Shown here in pieces: positions 14,216 through 28,200 of a DNA stretch of 64,000 nucleotides. The position numbers and the translations under genes are program-made. Within the stretch, counting starts at the first letter, position 1; the number at the start of each line of letters is the position of its first letter. The stretch covers positions 123,823,191 through 123,887,190 of the forward strand of contig CM036618.1 of assembly GCA_020746105.1 (NCBI GenBank). Direction: 5' to 3'. The notes under the pieces were generated by a model. It did not search any database and had not been told where the DNA came from. It saw only the letters and a list, made by a program, of their open reading frames with translations. This stretch comes from Trogon surrucura (Eukaryota > Chordata > Aves > Trogoniformes > Trogonidae).

Positions 14216-17200
14216 GAGAGGGGGAGAGAAAGAGAACATGCACGCAAGTGCACGAAAAAGAAAGAGACCATTACCCTCATGCTGGAGAACTGTAGTTATA
14301 CAGTAACAAAGATCTGACAGGCAGTATTGACCTGTGACAGCAGCTGTATTTACACTATAGCCTAAAAGGGAAAGCAGGCTAGAGAGGATGGTGCATACAC
14401 TGCGGGATAAAGTGGCCTTTAGAGAGATACTTGAACCCACATGTGCAAAATCCAGTTGCTGGAATTTGAGTTCCCTTCCAAAGCACACCCAGGGGGTAAC
14501 TGACTTTTGTCTCCTGCTTAGTAAGGCTGTGGCTGATTTTGTACCTAAATCTCAACTCTTCACCAGGAAGCATTCACATAGTAGTGGGGCACAGTCTTCT
14601 GGAAAGCCAGTATTTGTCAGTCATGACTGGACAATCCTAGTTACCTCCTATTTTATCAGGATCGTCAGCATGACTGATGTGCTGGAAGGAAACAGGACAA
14701 CAGCACATAGTCTGCATGGCAAGTTTGGAAAACAGAAAAACAAGAGCTTAAACCCCCTAATTCATTCCCAAAAGCTAAACGAACTAGTCTCTTTTCTTAG
14801 CAGAGAGGAAGACGGTTGAAGCATTTCAAATACAGCAGCTGAGCACCTTATTGGAGTTAAGCTCCCCAGGCTCCCCAACAGTCCATAGAGAGAGCAGAGG
14901 AGGCTCCTCTGAAGATGATCCAGAGCCTCCAGCTGAGCGTGGGGACATGAGATAAGTACCTGAGAGGCAGGAGCTGCACCCTTTTTAGATCCAGACTGGA
15001 AGCTATCAATTCATACCGGGTCTATTCCAAACTGAAATTCATTATACAACCTTTTGACAACATTCCTTTGTTTTCTAATTGATTCAGGCTTTCTTAGACT
15101 GATCTCTCAATACAGAATCTAAACAAAGAGAAAGCTAATCAAATGCTTGCTTTTTCAGCAGGGTGAAAAAAGAAAAGATCACGAACATTGCTCTGTTTTG
15201 CACTGCAGCTTTCCTGTGCTGCTCCCATCTTTATTTATTGTTCTTCCTTCACACCACGGGTTCTTGGATAGCAAAGAAAAACAGCCCCCGTCTTCAAGAA
15301 CAAAGGTTGGCAGGGGAATCAAATTAAGAATGGCAATTACATTTGCATCAGTGTAGTCAGTTAAAATAACCAACATTGCTATTTAGACTGTGGCTTCACT
15401 TCAGGTATCATGTGGCTCAGAGCCCTGTTACACCAGCACCCTGTCAATGTAAAGGAAACAGCTCTCACAAGTATATGGCAAACATGCCTGGCCAGGATCT
15501 CCAGGTGCTGAAGTTTTAAGCATATGCACATGTCCCACTAAGGCCTTTATTACCAGCTACTTTTAATCACCTGCCAAAAGTAGGTGCTTATATACTTCTC
15601 AAAGTAATGGATGTAATACAGGTTTTGTGAATCAGAGTGCAAGAGTCCAGATATGACAGGCAGATAGGACAGGTGGGTGGAGATGGGAGAGAGGAAGACA
15701 GGACAAAATCTGAAGTTAGATTTCTTACAAGCCTGTCACGTGGAATACTCCAGCAGATAGTTCTCAGTAGCAGCAAATCCAAGCTACGACATGTTTGGAC
15801 CTAAGTTTTCAGCAAGGGAAGCATTCCAGCCTGCAGGACTTGAGCAAAGGCATCGATGCAGTCAGAGCAAGAACCTTGGTTCAAGTTCATTCTCTGCCAC
15901 AAGCTTTCACACAAATTGGGTTCAGTAACTTAGCCTCTGACTGCTTCAGCCCCCAAGAGCGAAACAACACTAATACTGACCTCTTGCTCACAGATTTGCA
16001 TCAGTAAAGTCAGCTTGGACAACCAGAAGGTATTTGGGACACCCAGCACTTGAGGTTGTATAACTTCTTTAGATGAAACCACCTATCCTCACAAGTCTGT
16101 GGGAAAGAGGATAATTACTCCAAAACACCACTAAAGCCTCTTCATCAAGTTGTATTTTACTGCTTCTAGCTGAGGCACTTCAGGCCTTTCCTACAGAACC
16201 AGGCAGGCACCAAGCTCTCATCCGTAGTTTAAAGAAAGATATCATGCTTCCTAACTTCCACACTGTGTGAGCTCAAGGGCCCAACGTTGATTTCATGTGC
16301 AGTATTAGCAAAAGCCAACACGGCAGCAGATATCAATTCATAACAGATACTCCTTCCACCTACATTCTCCTCATACACGAGGGGCTGGCTGTGCAGCAGG
16401 GAGCAAGCCAACTGCGGTTGACACAAGGATGCTTCAGACAACAGGAGCAGTTTTCCAGTAAGCCTCTGCCCATCTTCTTCACCTGGACAAACAGAGCCCA
16501 CGGTCTGTAACCTCAGCAAGGGCTTAGAGAGCAGTGGAAGTGCTGCAGCTCAGTCACTGACGTAGGTAAAACCCACCACTCTGCTGCCAGAAAGAACCAT
16601 TTCAGGGACTCCTTTCCACAATATTGGGAATTCCTGCAAAACTCCTGTTTCTGACGTGCTGCTCTTATGAGAAATATCCACAGTGTTTGCAAAGAAGTGA
16701 TTATGAATGACTAACCAGCCGTGCGTATATTTCAAGAAAACTTGGAAACAACCTTGTTATTTTTGGAAACTTTTACACTTGTTCAGAGCAAGCTGGCAAG
16801 CACAAATTAATGTGGAAAGTTACCTAAAGAACAGAGAGTCTGTAGTGCCACCTACCGCTCTACTCTGGATTTTAACTATTGATTTTAAAAAAATAAAAAG
16901 TGCCACCCTGAAGTAGACTCAAGCTCAAACAGTCACCCAGACCTGACAAACACCCGATTCCTCACCAGAAGATGCAAGAACGCTGCCGCAGAGGACCTAA
17001 GAGCTGATCTCGCCTGTGAGTTTTGCAGCCCAAAGCATGACAGCCCTTCAAAAAGCACTGATAATTTTTGTTATGTTCATGCTGAGTATTCTTGCTCTGG
17101 ACACGAATACTAAAGCTGCTCTGGACTCTTAATACCTCTTTAATGTCACCACAGATCAGCAGCAATGGTTTCCAAAGATAGTCCCAAAGGTATTCCAAAA

Positions 17201-17890
17201 GAACGCTGTAAAAAAAATGTGGGTTGGTGTTTTTTTTAGTATTTCAAAGTGTGGTTTTTTGCATATTTTAACTTTTTAATATAACTACAAGCCTTCCTGC
17301 TACAGGAGAACAATTTCTTGTCCTCTGGTCTGTTGGTCAGTCATTACTGAATAAACTTTCACTAGAGCCATCCGCCCTTTTGTGTTTATTTTGAACCACC
17401 CAGTCAAATCTGTGACTGTTCCTTCAATATACTTCAATTTTCCTAACAGCAAATCCACAAAGAAAAAACAAAGATATGCCTTTTGGATAATGAATTACAA
17501 ACCAGAAAACAAACCAAGCAAAAATGCAAGGGGAAGGCTGCTTTTCTCCCCCAGCTAAGAGGGTATCAAAGAAATGTAATTAGAATTTGCTACTCAGTCC
17601 AATACAATATCAAAATTACCAAAGAGAACATACCCATTTATTCATAAATGTGGTCTGGATTATACAGGCATTGTAGATGCTCGGTTGTATGTGTGTCTGG
17701 TCTGTTTTGTGTTTGGTTTGGAATCCATTCATTTAGTCCTTAATTTGCCATTAAGGAACTGATACAGCAAGTGTGCACATTAAACATTTAAATACAGGTG
17801 CCCAGAGGCATATATAGTCACACAACTGCAAGTGGTTATCTCTGAAAGTTTAAACAAGTGATTTTCCTTCCTCTACAAAGATCAGGTTAA

Positions 17891-17946
17891 AGGTTGATCT
17901 AAACAACCTCTAGAGATCCCTCCCATCCTAAACTGTTCTATCATTC
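17891..17946 (+). mobile_element. CR1 LINE 3'-tail fragment, plus strand
   Basis: About 56 bases match the typical terminal CR1 sequence in the plus orientation: 'aggttgatct', then 'cctctagagatccctcccat', ending in 'ctgttctatcattc', a degraded form of the CR1 terminal octamer. Only the tail is present. It is an old copy with several substitutions. Confidence 0.75.
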
Positions 17947-18851
17947 AAGCACGTGCAAGTGCAGGAATAGACAACAAGTAGGCACTATATAGAGCATAAC
18001 ACTCTGGAATCTCACTTCCCATTTAAACCAAGATGGGACAGAGTTCATATTCAGACTGGTTCATACATACAGATGTTAAAGAGACTTCAGTTCACATCTG
18101 TAGAAGTATTTACACAAGAAACTGCCACTGACTTCTGTAGGACTGGAGCTCCCACATATCCGGGAGGAGGCAGGACCCAGAGTCTTGTACAAGCTTCCAA
18201 ACTACAGACCCAGTGGCAAAGCTCAGAGACACCAACTTTCCCATCGTTCCAGTGTCATGAATTTAAAGAGCTCTCAGTCATCTGGAGCATAAAACAACAC
18301 AAACAGCCCAGCCCTGAGATGTCTGAGAAGCCTGCAACTTCCACAGCATAGTGTTCACTGAAGAAAGGTTAAATCCATTGGACAGCGTTTTAATAGCTAC
18401 TTACACTATATGTTTGATTATATTGAATCTGTACCCTGTAAAAACTGACCCGAATTACTCTTGTGCCAAACGCAAAAGTTGTTCTACACAGATTAAAAGG
18501 GATTTCATTCCATGGCCAATACAAAGTCTTCTCCATTTATCTTAGCTAAAGGAAATTCTACACAGATCTTTATAAACATTGAATACTGTCACACTGCTTA
18601 GAGCAACCTTTTAGTGGAATACAGCAATAGCAAAATATATCACATTTAATAATCTGCCCTTCCAAGGCCTCTCTCATTATCAAAAAAAAAAAAAAAGCCT
18701 CTTCAGCACTGCCAAGCTTTTAACAATGCAATGGTGTCCCAAAGCGATGCAGCACACAACCGAAAGTGAGGAATACCTGATCCGAATATGAGAAGACTTG
18801 GGACAAAACTGTAACAGAAGGAAGACGACATAAAAGAATCCTCAGGAATAT
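17947..18851. other. intergenic DNA without recognisable genes
   Basis: Spacer between two CR1 fragments. I see nothing in it beyond chance open frames and a 14-base A run near 18681. Confidence 0.5.
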
Positions 18852-19167
18852 TTCCCCTCTACTCAGCACTGGTAAAGCCAGTCCCAGGCTCCTCAGCATA
18901 CAACAAACATCAGTTTACTGCTCCCAGTCCAACGAAGTGCCACAAAGATGATTAAGAAACTTGGAGCATCTTTCATGTAAGCAGAGACAGGGAGAACTAG
19001 GACTACTCAGCCTAGAAAAGAAAGGGTTCAGGGAGATCTTATCACCTGGTATAAATACCTGATGGCAGAGGATGAAGAAGGAGTCGGAGTTTTGTCACTG
19101 GTGCCCAGTGGCAAGACAAGAGGTAACAGGAACAAACTCAATCATGGGGAACTTCATCTGACTGTAG

Positions 19168-19201
<34 letters not shown>

Positions 19202-19275
19202 GGTGAGAGTGGTCAAACACTGGAATAGGTTGTCCACAGAGGTTCTGGAATCTCCATTCTTGAAACCAGAATTCC
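18852..19275 (+). mobile_element. CR1 LINE ORF2 C-terminal fragment, plus strand
   Basis: The sequence begins with the CR1 'LYSALV' coding block ('cctctactcagcactggtaa') and continues through 'gccacaaagatgattaagaa'. It then runs through codons for 'KTRGNRNKLNHGELHLTVEN' and 'TVRVVKHWNRLSTEVLESP', the conserved C-terminal end of CR1 ORF2. The segment that normally reads '[13 protein letters not shown]' is largely missing or altered, indicating internal loss. The match stops near 19275 and the 3' terminal repeat is absent. A 28-base T run at 19172-19199 has expanded inside it. Confidence 0.88.
19172..19199. repeat. T28 homopolymer inside a CR1 fragment
   Basis: There are 28 consecutive T where CR1 copies normally have only a few (the Phe codons before 'TVRV'). 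This is probably slippage expansion after insertion. The exact length is likely to be unreliable in an assembly. Confidence 0.9.
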
Positions 19276-22200
19276 TGAAACTCCTCGGTTTTCCTTGTTC
19301 TTTTTAAAAGTACTGATAGAGATCAAATTCTACTCAATTAGGTCATGTCAGAATCATTAAACTGCAATAAAGATCAATAGAAATGCAAAACTGCAGACCA
19401 GATGTAATACATGCTACAGTACCATGACTGTCTGCTTAAAATTGTTCTCTAACCCGATCCCTTTGTAGAGCTCAGAGAAACTGAGAGGGGTTGCTCAGAC
19501 TGACTAATCCCCAACTAAAACGTTATTGCATAAACTAGACTCTTTCACCTACTTCAATGGTAGATATATACAAACAGATATTGTGGACTAAAAAGACTTG
19601 CTTTCCCCTCTGTTGGAATCAGAAGAAATGAGACAACTGTTTTTTGGTTCTGAGTCATAGTGAATGTAAGGGTTAGACATGGATCTGATCAAATACAGAT
19701 TCAAAGAACCTGCAATTAAAAGAAACATCGAGTATCAACATGAACTCCTCAGTTTAATTCCATCTGTATCATGCTTTTGCACAAAATGACTGAATTTAAC
19801 AGAAAGTTTCCAGAACAGAACATACAACATACATAAAAGTACCTTGCTCCTACACAGGAACTAGATCTGACCCTGCATCTATTTAAGAATTTGGCAGGAT
19901 ATATTAATTATGTCCCCAAGAACAAGGTTTGGCCAACTATCTTTAGTGCCTCTGTATAACTAAGCTTTAAATAAGTCTGCAGTGTGTAGGCAACAGTGTG
20001 CAGAAGTCAGCAAGTGGCACTTAAAAAGCACAGCACCAGTATGCAGCACTTAGCAAACAGCCACGGTTTCCGTGGTGGTTATAAGGAATTTGCCTTTGAA
20101 TCTGCATTAAATAGCCAAATTTTCTACATCCTGTTTGATGCATTTAGAAAACATCTGTTTTGATTAACTTGAAATCAGTGTGGCACGTTAACATCTCAGA
20201 GGAAATTAGGTTCATTTAATATGGTTTTTAAGGCAGTGTTCCCCTTGCTCTAGCGATACCAGAAAGGGCTTTATATTTAAAAGTGTGCTTCTGCAATGTC
20301 TGATGATGAGGGAGACAGAGTACTCTGAGCACAGAGTAAGATACGCTGAGCCAAGACACGCCCTGATTTACTTCCCCGGGTGGTGGGTAATAATTCAAGG
20401 GAGAAATTGGCCAGATGAGAGTTAAATCCTGTGGGATCCAGATTCTAAACGGGATCCTAAGTGGTGTAGTTTCCCTTTCCTAGTTTCCTTTACAAAGACA
20501 GAAAACAGCAGGAGTTTTCACAAGCCAATCTTCTTGGTTCCAGGCACTGAAAGAAAGGGGTGACACCAGGCAGTTGTGAGAAGAAAAGGATACAAACTGA
20601 AGCAAGCTGCCACCATCGTGTGGGTAAGAATCACTGCCAGAGTAAAATAGTTTTCCAGATGTGCTTGTTGGGGTGCAGCAAGCTGAAAGATGGGCTTTCT
20701 TCATAGAAAAGGTAGTTTCTTTCTAGGACAGAAAAAAAAGGTCCAAGTTGGCAGTAAACCATTTAAAAATGCCACTCCAGTATGACAGGTGCTGTAATTT
20801 CGTTGCCTCGCATTCCAAGATTCCTCTACAGGCAGAGAGTTCTGGTTTGGTGTAACCTCTCCATATGTAACTGCTGCCTCCTCTCAAGGAGGATGGTAGA
20901 AGTATCTCAAGAATGTTTGAGTGTGATTCACTACAAGCATCTGGTTAGGCAAGCCTGCTCAATTGGACCACAAAACCAGGCTTTTGAGGTATTTAAGCAG
21001 ATTACAAAAATCAAAATAATGTAGAAGCACCGGTGTTAACATCTATGGAGAACCTTCAGAAGGCTGTGACTAAAATACAATGAAAATACAGCATTAGGAG
21101 TACTGCAGGCACAGCTCGAAGGCAGGGTCTTAAGCAAATGCCCAGGGATGTCCGTTGGCAACTGAAGTACATTTTGATCCCCATATTCTCAGACCACTCT
21201 CTCGTTTTATCTACTGGAACTTACCAGACTCCCGCAGCTCAGATTTTTAAAGCAGGTTAAAATTATTAATGACTTTTAATAAAGGTTGGGTAACAAACCT
21301 TCAAGCTCACTTGAAGAGCTCTTCTGTGCCTGTTCAACCTTCCAAGATGGCGACTAACCTATCATGTCTTTCTTGACATAGGGTCCAGCTCAGCAAAGAG
21401 GGCTTCGACTGGGAGGTGTAGGTGTTGCTGCAGTAATTATGGCCAGTCTGAATTCTCTGATGAAGCTCGGCACTTGGTGAAGTTTCCACAGGGTTTAAGC
21501 TTCTTAGTACAGCAATCATAGTCAGGCAATTTTGCAGACCTTAGTTTCGTATTTCCCCTCTCATTTCAAAAAACCATCTAGTTTTCAACACAGCTCTAAT
21601 GATAACTTCACAAAATTCTGTGGTTTTGCTTTGTAGATCATTTAAGTATTTTGTCTCAAGTTGCTCCACAGCTCTACTGTGTCAGATCCAAATGAATCAA
21701 AGAAATCTCAGAGCAAAAGCTGTTTGAAACTGGTAATATTCTTCTGGATTCTCAGTGGAACCACCAATTTTGCCTGATGAGGTTTCACTCAAAAGACTTC
21801 ACTGACTTAAGCAAATCTTTCAACATGCGTAGCAGGAGTTTAAAATTTCTAATGAACCATGAAACCAGGCAAGTTTCAGAGGAGCTTTTTGAGAATGCTT
21901 TTCTAAGTTCTAGCTCCACATCACCTAACAATTTTGCCACCAATTTCATGATGCACAAGACTCATGGGGGAGCTGTACAAGCTGTTGAGGAAAGCTATGA
22001 CAACCAAATTAGAATATACAGCAGGCCCAGGGAGACCAGAAGTTATTCACCATTCTTGTAGGCCAGAGCTCCAAGGGCCAGTCAGAGCTCAAGGTAAGCA
22101 CTGTGCAGAACAACACTGATCTCCTGTAACAAATAAGAATTGGATTTATTTTTTCCTTTTGTAAACAGGGCTTTGTTGCAAAATGCTGACCTATTAATAC

Positions 22201-25200
22201 TAATAATGGTGCACTGGGGTCCAGGATACGATTTCTGGACGGAAAGAGGGACTCCGAATTGCCACACATTCCTGTGGCATGATCCTCAAGTGGCTTTTAA
22301 ACTCACTTTTTTTTAGAAAGATTAAAAGCTACAGAAAAGAAAATCAGTCAGTGAAATCCAGGATCACTGTTTAGCTCTGTCAAGGTGTTTCTATACAAGT
22401 TAGTTTCTTTGTGCTCTGTCAGCAACTGAAACTTCCTACCTCATGTAAAGATAGAAGCTTTAAGGACTTTCCAGTGTTTAGCCGTGACAAAGACCGGGAA
22501 GACAAATACTTCACATACTTTACCAAGAAGGTATAAAATTCACAATGAGTCTCACTAATGCCATCAAAACATACTACTGCCCCCTGGCCAACACAGGCAT
22601 TTTGAGTGAAGTTGGAGGCTTGACCAATTTGCAGCCAGGTTTTAGCTTATGCCCATGTTCCACAGGAAGAATGCTAAGCGTAAGCAGAGTGACAATAGTT
22701 TTAAGTTCATTTTGAAATTCAGAGTATGCATCAACCTATGGCAGTTATGGCCAAGCAATGAAAGAACAAGCATTTTTATTTCTAACTGAAAGATTCACAT
22801 GCAGATTCTTCCACAGCGGAGCTTGGAGAGGTCAGTTTGGTAGCTCACCTGCTAAAGATTGCTACTCAGTTAACAACTGCCCAGCATGCAAATACAAATT
22901 TGCTGCAGCTCCCAACAACAATTGCAATCATCTTTTTGGTTATGGAAGTGGCAGCTCCATCAAATTCTAGTGCCTCTTCACTAGCTAACACTGGACTGAT
23001 CCTAAGCTCCCTTTTACTTCAGCTTAAAAAATGTAATCTGTATTTTCTTTACTTGTTTCTCAAAATTCTTCTGTATCTATATAAGAAAAGATACATGAAA
23101 AGAAAAGCCTCCTTCTTTTTAGGATATTAACTTAGAGGACAAAGATTAGAAACCCCTTGGTGACACAGACTGGAGTCAATTAGGACAAAATATTCCATGT
23201 ACATACTCTCCTGAAGGCAATATCTGTAGCTAGTATGTAATGCAAACCATGTTAAGCAGCTACGTCTAGCCTGATTTCTGTCCAGCTACCAAGGATTCCG
23301 ACTGAATTTCACCAGACAGAAATGTGCAATTTTTTTGTCATTAGAGAGCACCCAGGGAAGTAGCACAACAAAATGCTTCCTGCTGCTGTTAAAGCAGGAG
23401 GCTGTGATTTCACCTCAGTCATCTGCTCTCACATTGAGTAACCCACAAATATTTGAGCTTTTTGGCAGTGTAAGCTGCCCTCTCCAGTAGCAGAGTCTCT
23501 TTCTCTAAATGGTCCAAGACATTTCCATGTTTGCCTTCTCAGGCTATTGATAGTAAACTCTTTAATAGGAGAGGGCATCTGTGATGCTGTTCCTGATTGT
23601 CGATAACATCTTTCCTGCCTTTCCTGCTTCGGTTTTTAAAAGGAGGTTAATTGAGATCAGATACTTAAAGCTGAACTTAGTAGCAAGAGCGTAAGGGCAC
23701 AGTCCAGACTATGGAAAACAAAAACACGTTAAGTATTTGGAATAGTTAAATCTATCCAGATCAGCCACACGTGGTAACTTCAGGGCACTTAAGAAGCTAA
23801 ACAGAAGACCCTGGGCCATTCCTGGTTATCTGTAGTGTGTTCAGTGAAGACCCAGTATGGATCTCCAGGAGATCAGAGAGTAAAATTTCACTGATTTTTA
23901 AGAGATGGGCAATAGTTTGGGAACATCTAGCCCATTCTATATACCTGATTATAACCCCTACAATACAAATAAAGTAAGAAGTACCTTGTATACAAGAAAC
24001 AGAACAAAAGGAAAATTCTACCCTTCACAAGATAATTGGGCTATATACATAAAGAGATTATACAACAGCAATCAAGACCTTGAATATCGCTCTCACAACA
24101 CAGCTCCTCTAACAAAGCAAGGGAAAACTTGCTCTTTGTGAAGTGATTGTAAGTAGCAAAACAAGCGGTTGAAAAGTTGCATTCAACGAGTCGTTAACCA
24201 TTCACTGGGAGACTGAGAGAATGCAACCACTGGGGTCTGAATTCGTCCTACACATGTCTATCAGGTGCAATAGGATTCAGAAGTCTTTAAAGTGCTTTAG
24301 AGAAAAACTTTTTGAATTAAAAACCCACCCACAAAGAAACAACCATCACCACTGCCCCTGCCCCCCCCAAAAAAAACCCACAACCAAACAAAAATCAAAA
24401 ACGCAAGAGGATGATACCAAACCAGGAGGGAGTGCAAGTACTTTGGACAACAAAATCAGAATTTTAAGTTACGTTGGTCAGCTAGAGAAGCCAGAGACCT
24501 GTTAAGTACCTTTGAAAAAAAATCAACAGGAATAACAGCAAATTCTAGCAAACCAGAATATTTAGAGAGTAGAGAGAGCAAAAGAAGCATCTTGCAGGAC
24601 ACCAGATTTGGTGGGGGGAGTCAATTATTTGTTCCCTTTTTCCCTATGGAAAGGCCAAGAGTAACGATCTAAATTTTAGAAACGAGAAATTTAGCTGAGA
24701 GGTCAAAAAGATTTTAAAATAAATAAGAGATACTTGGAGAGATTGTGAAATCACCTGCCACAGATTTCTAGAACATGACAGGGTGGTTTAGGCTAATTAT
24801 TTACTTGATTACAGGTATACACCTTCCAGGCCCCAGTACTTCCCTCCTGTGCCAGCACCTCCTCTTGCTGCTCCTTGTCCCTGACATCCCATTTCATTTC
24901 TCCTTGCCTCACAATCCCTTCTTGCACCACTTCCTCCTTTCTTCCCCCAGGGACAGGGAAATCTGATTCTAAATAATTCTGACTCAAACGATTAACAAAT
25001 CAAATTAGAATTAAGATCACTAATGAGAACATTTTTCAGCTTTTATCAGACTAGTGGCTACTGTGACCTCTTATGCTAGGGTTATACAGTTGCTTCCATT
25101 CCAGCATCCCTCTTTTCAGAAGTCAGGAATAACTCTAAAATGCACACATATTGGCTGAAATTTTCTAGGCATGAGGTAGAATTCATAGGGACATGAATGG

Positions 25201-28200
25201 CTCCTGCATTGTGCAGCTTCCAAGCTTTTTCCAGTTTGGAAAAAATATTGTGTCACTGGAGAAATAACCTGTGATCCTATTGTTGAAGTCTATGTGAAAA
25301 TAACACATGTGCACAAAGCAGTAGAATTAAAACTGACTGAGGCATTTCTTTCCTCTGAGAGCTTAACTGTGTAACTTGAACGTTGCATTACCATCAGCTC
25401 TTTCTATGGGATCTATTTTACAATGAACTTACAAACGGCATCTGTAACAAATGATATCTATTGCATTTTATTATTCAACTTTTTCCACGTATTGACATTT
25501 GAGATGTAACCAGGGACTTTGCACAGAATACGTCTGGCCGGAGCGGTGTGTACTGATTAATGTCCTTTCGGTGCTGATATGAAACACATGGGTTATATTA
25601 GCAAAGCGATGTATGAAATGATACATTGGAAATTACTTACCTATTCCATGAACATGACTTACCAAAGTCGGGAATGTTCTAGCGATTAACTCTTACGAAT
25701 GCGTGTATGAATACGCTGCAACGGATCAGCCCTAAAGTCCTCTGAAGTAAGTGGCTTTGACAGTACAGCAGCAAAATCACATATGAGTAAATTAAAACAA
25801 AGGACTATTACAATTCCTGTTCAATTTGAGAAATTTAAACTATTTCTTCTTCAAATTTAGACCACAACTGAAAAAGGAATCCCTACAAAGGTCCTTAGGC
25901 ATATGCTTAACTCCTATTAAAATCAACATCCCACTGAAATTGTTAAAGATAAGCAGGTGCGTAAATATTTTCCTGAATCTGGCCAGTGGATACCTACTTG
26001 CCAAATTTTATTTTCTTTATTTGATACAATATTAACTCCAAAGTGCTATGGACACAAATATTGGCCAAAACTCATTAACTTTTTCTGGATTTCTTGGCCT
26101 TTTAAGAAAATCTGGTCTGGCTAGAAGACTGCCTTATCATTAAACCAACATATTAAATTTCTCTGACAGTAAAAATCTATCTATAGACATACAGTAACAA
26201 CAAATTAACCTCAATCTGACATGAATGAAAACAGTTTCTAAGTGGTTATAGTTCCTAAAACAGAATCTATATGCAATAAATATAATTATTTCACTGAAAT
26301 TGTTAGCACATGTTTTTCTCTTGCAACAGACATGTTCGCTGTACTATCTTTGTTGTATTGATATGTTCTTTAGTAGCCCATTCTGAGCCTTCATCCTTGA
26401 TTTAAATTTATCGTGACACATTTTTAAACAATAGCAGGAAACCTCACTTATGACTTTAATTATAAAATGGTGTTATAAAATTATATCCACATTTTACTTT
26501 TGGCAGTTGGCAATCCTCATTTAACATAAATAACCCTTCTTGGCCTCAGCAGTTCTCTTTGGTTGATTTCAATGCTTACTGTATGTAATTGATATAAAAA
26601 CACAAGGTTTAGGAAGCAGTTATTGGAACTTGTTAAAAGAAGTAGTCAAGTTCATAAACGCAGTCATTTTGCTATGTTACATGCCAAGAGAATTAATAAT
26701 GTACGTTAGGGAATAAGGGAGAAATTCTGGCTTTTTAAAGAAAGACTGATGTAACTACAGTATTCCACTCCTATGTTAATTGTTTGGCTCGCAAACCCAT
26801 GGCTTTGCTTCTCTTCTCCCCACAGCTGCTTCCAATAATCTTCTAAAAACGGACACATACATACACACACATCCACATTAGATGCAGACATCCATTTCTA
26901 ACTACACATATGCACTAACATCAAAATAATTCGGTTGTTCTGTATTAAAGAACAAGAGCAAATATGTTAACCTTGCTGTATAAATAAAAGGAGAAGACAG
27001 TCACACCAGAAGCAGCTGTCCTCAGATGACTGAAGCTTGGAGATGAAGCTACTTCAAGTCACTTCACAAAGCGAATTCCCAAGCAGTTCTCACGAAGGGG
27101 CTGACTTTCAGCTGAAGACACCCGAATTTGCACAAAGTCATCTTTGTCTGTCTTACTTTTGCACACTGACAGCACTGGTACGCAAACGTGCAAGAGTTAC
27201 TTGTCTGCACGAGCAATTAAGTAACTCCAAAACTGAATCCTCTGATGCACAGTGGTCATGCTAGCATGAAAAAATAGACCATCGTTTGAAAAACTGAAGC
27301 TTAATACTTCTTAATTTATACCATCACACAGTATTATGCACAGGATTAAAGATAAGTGCATACTTAAGACTTTGATGAACTGGGAAAAAAAAGCAACCCA
27401 GTTCTCTACAGTGTTGGACCCTCCATAACCTTTACTGAGCTGATGGGAGCTACTAATCATCCTTCATTTTTGAAAACAAATCACTCGGGCACCACTTAAA
27501 ACTTTTCTTAAAAAACATTGAGAATGTTAATTTTAAGCTTCCATTTGGCTGGTTTATCTCACACCTCAAATAAAAATCAGTTTAAGATACAAGTAGGGCA
27601 CTCAATGATTTTTGCATCAGGATCTACCACCTCAGATTATGAGAGAGATACGTCCTACAAGCCAAGTCACACAACAGGACGCAGTCGTAGCAGAGGACTG
27701 CGCTTGTGGACAGCCAGAGATCTGCGATGCCATCGGCTGTCCCTAACAAATGGCAGATGTGGATGGCTGGAAGTAGAGGCAGCTGGGGAATTCAGAGGAA
27801 AGCCGAGATGCTTAAAACGTACGTGCTGTCGGTAGTACGATGGGAGAGCAGGGCTGAGGGCCAGATGCGAGTCTCACTCAGAAAGAGAGACTAGACAGAC
27901 CTGCAAGACCAAACTAAACAAAATTACTAGGCAAACAAATGCTTCTATTATGGGCCATTACCTTTAGAAACACGGAAAGGACAAATACTTCTCCTGCTTC
28001 CTCTGATACACCAAAAGCAGGACACCATCCCAGCTGGTTTTGTACATCCAAAACATAACATAGCTGATAGTCAAGGGCATAAGTACCTATCGATCATACA
28101 TAAACCAGTCTCTTAAGCACAGTCAGGCACCAATGTGCCTCCTATCCCTTTCCAGCAAACACAGAGAACACACCAACGCCATCAACCCGTACAAGAAATG

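Larger units (their letters stand above)
6348..17890. other. intergenic DNA without recognisable genes
   Basis: About 11.5 kb of single-copy DNA. I recognise no protein family, RNA gene or intact mobile element. Local features are an AT-rich stretch at about 8460-8575, a 13-bp-period duplication at 10595-10619, and a long pyrimidine tract at 14183-14215. The short open frames look like chance frames in low-GC DNA. Confidence 0.55.

Noticed and set aside
14880-14965. Possible decayed CR1 piece ('gaagatgatccagag' with flanking AGAGGAGG)
   Set aside because: The resemblance to the CR1 'agaggagggccacaaagatgatcagag' region is too patchy to support a call by eye.
27518-27894. Overlapping open frames with Arg/Ser-rich products
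   Set aside because: No recognisable motif, splice structure or repeat match. They are probably chance frames.
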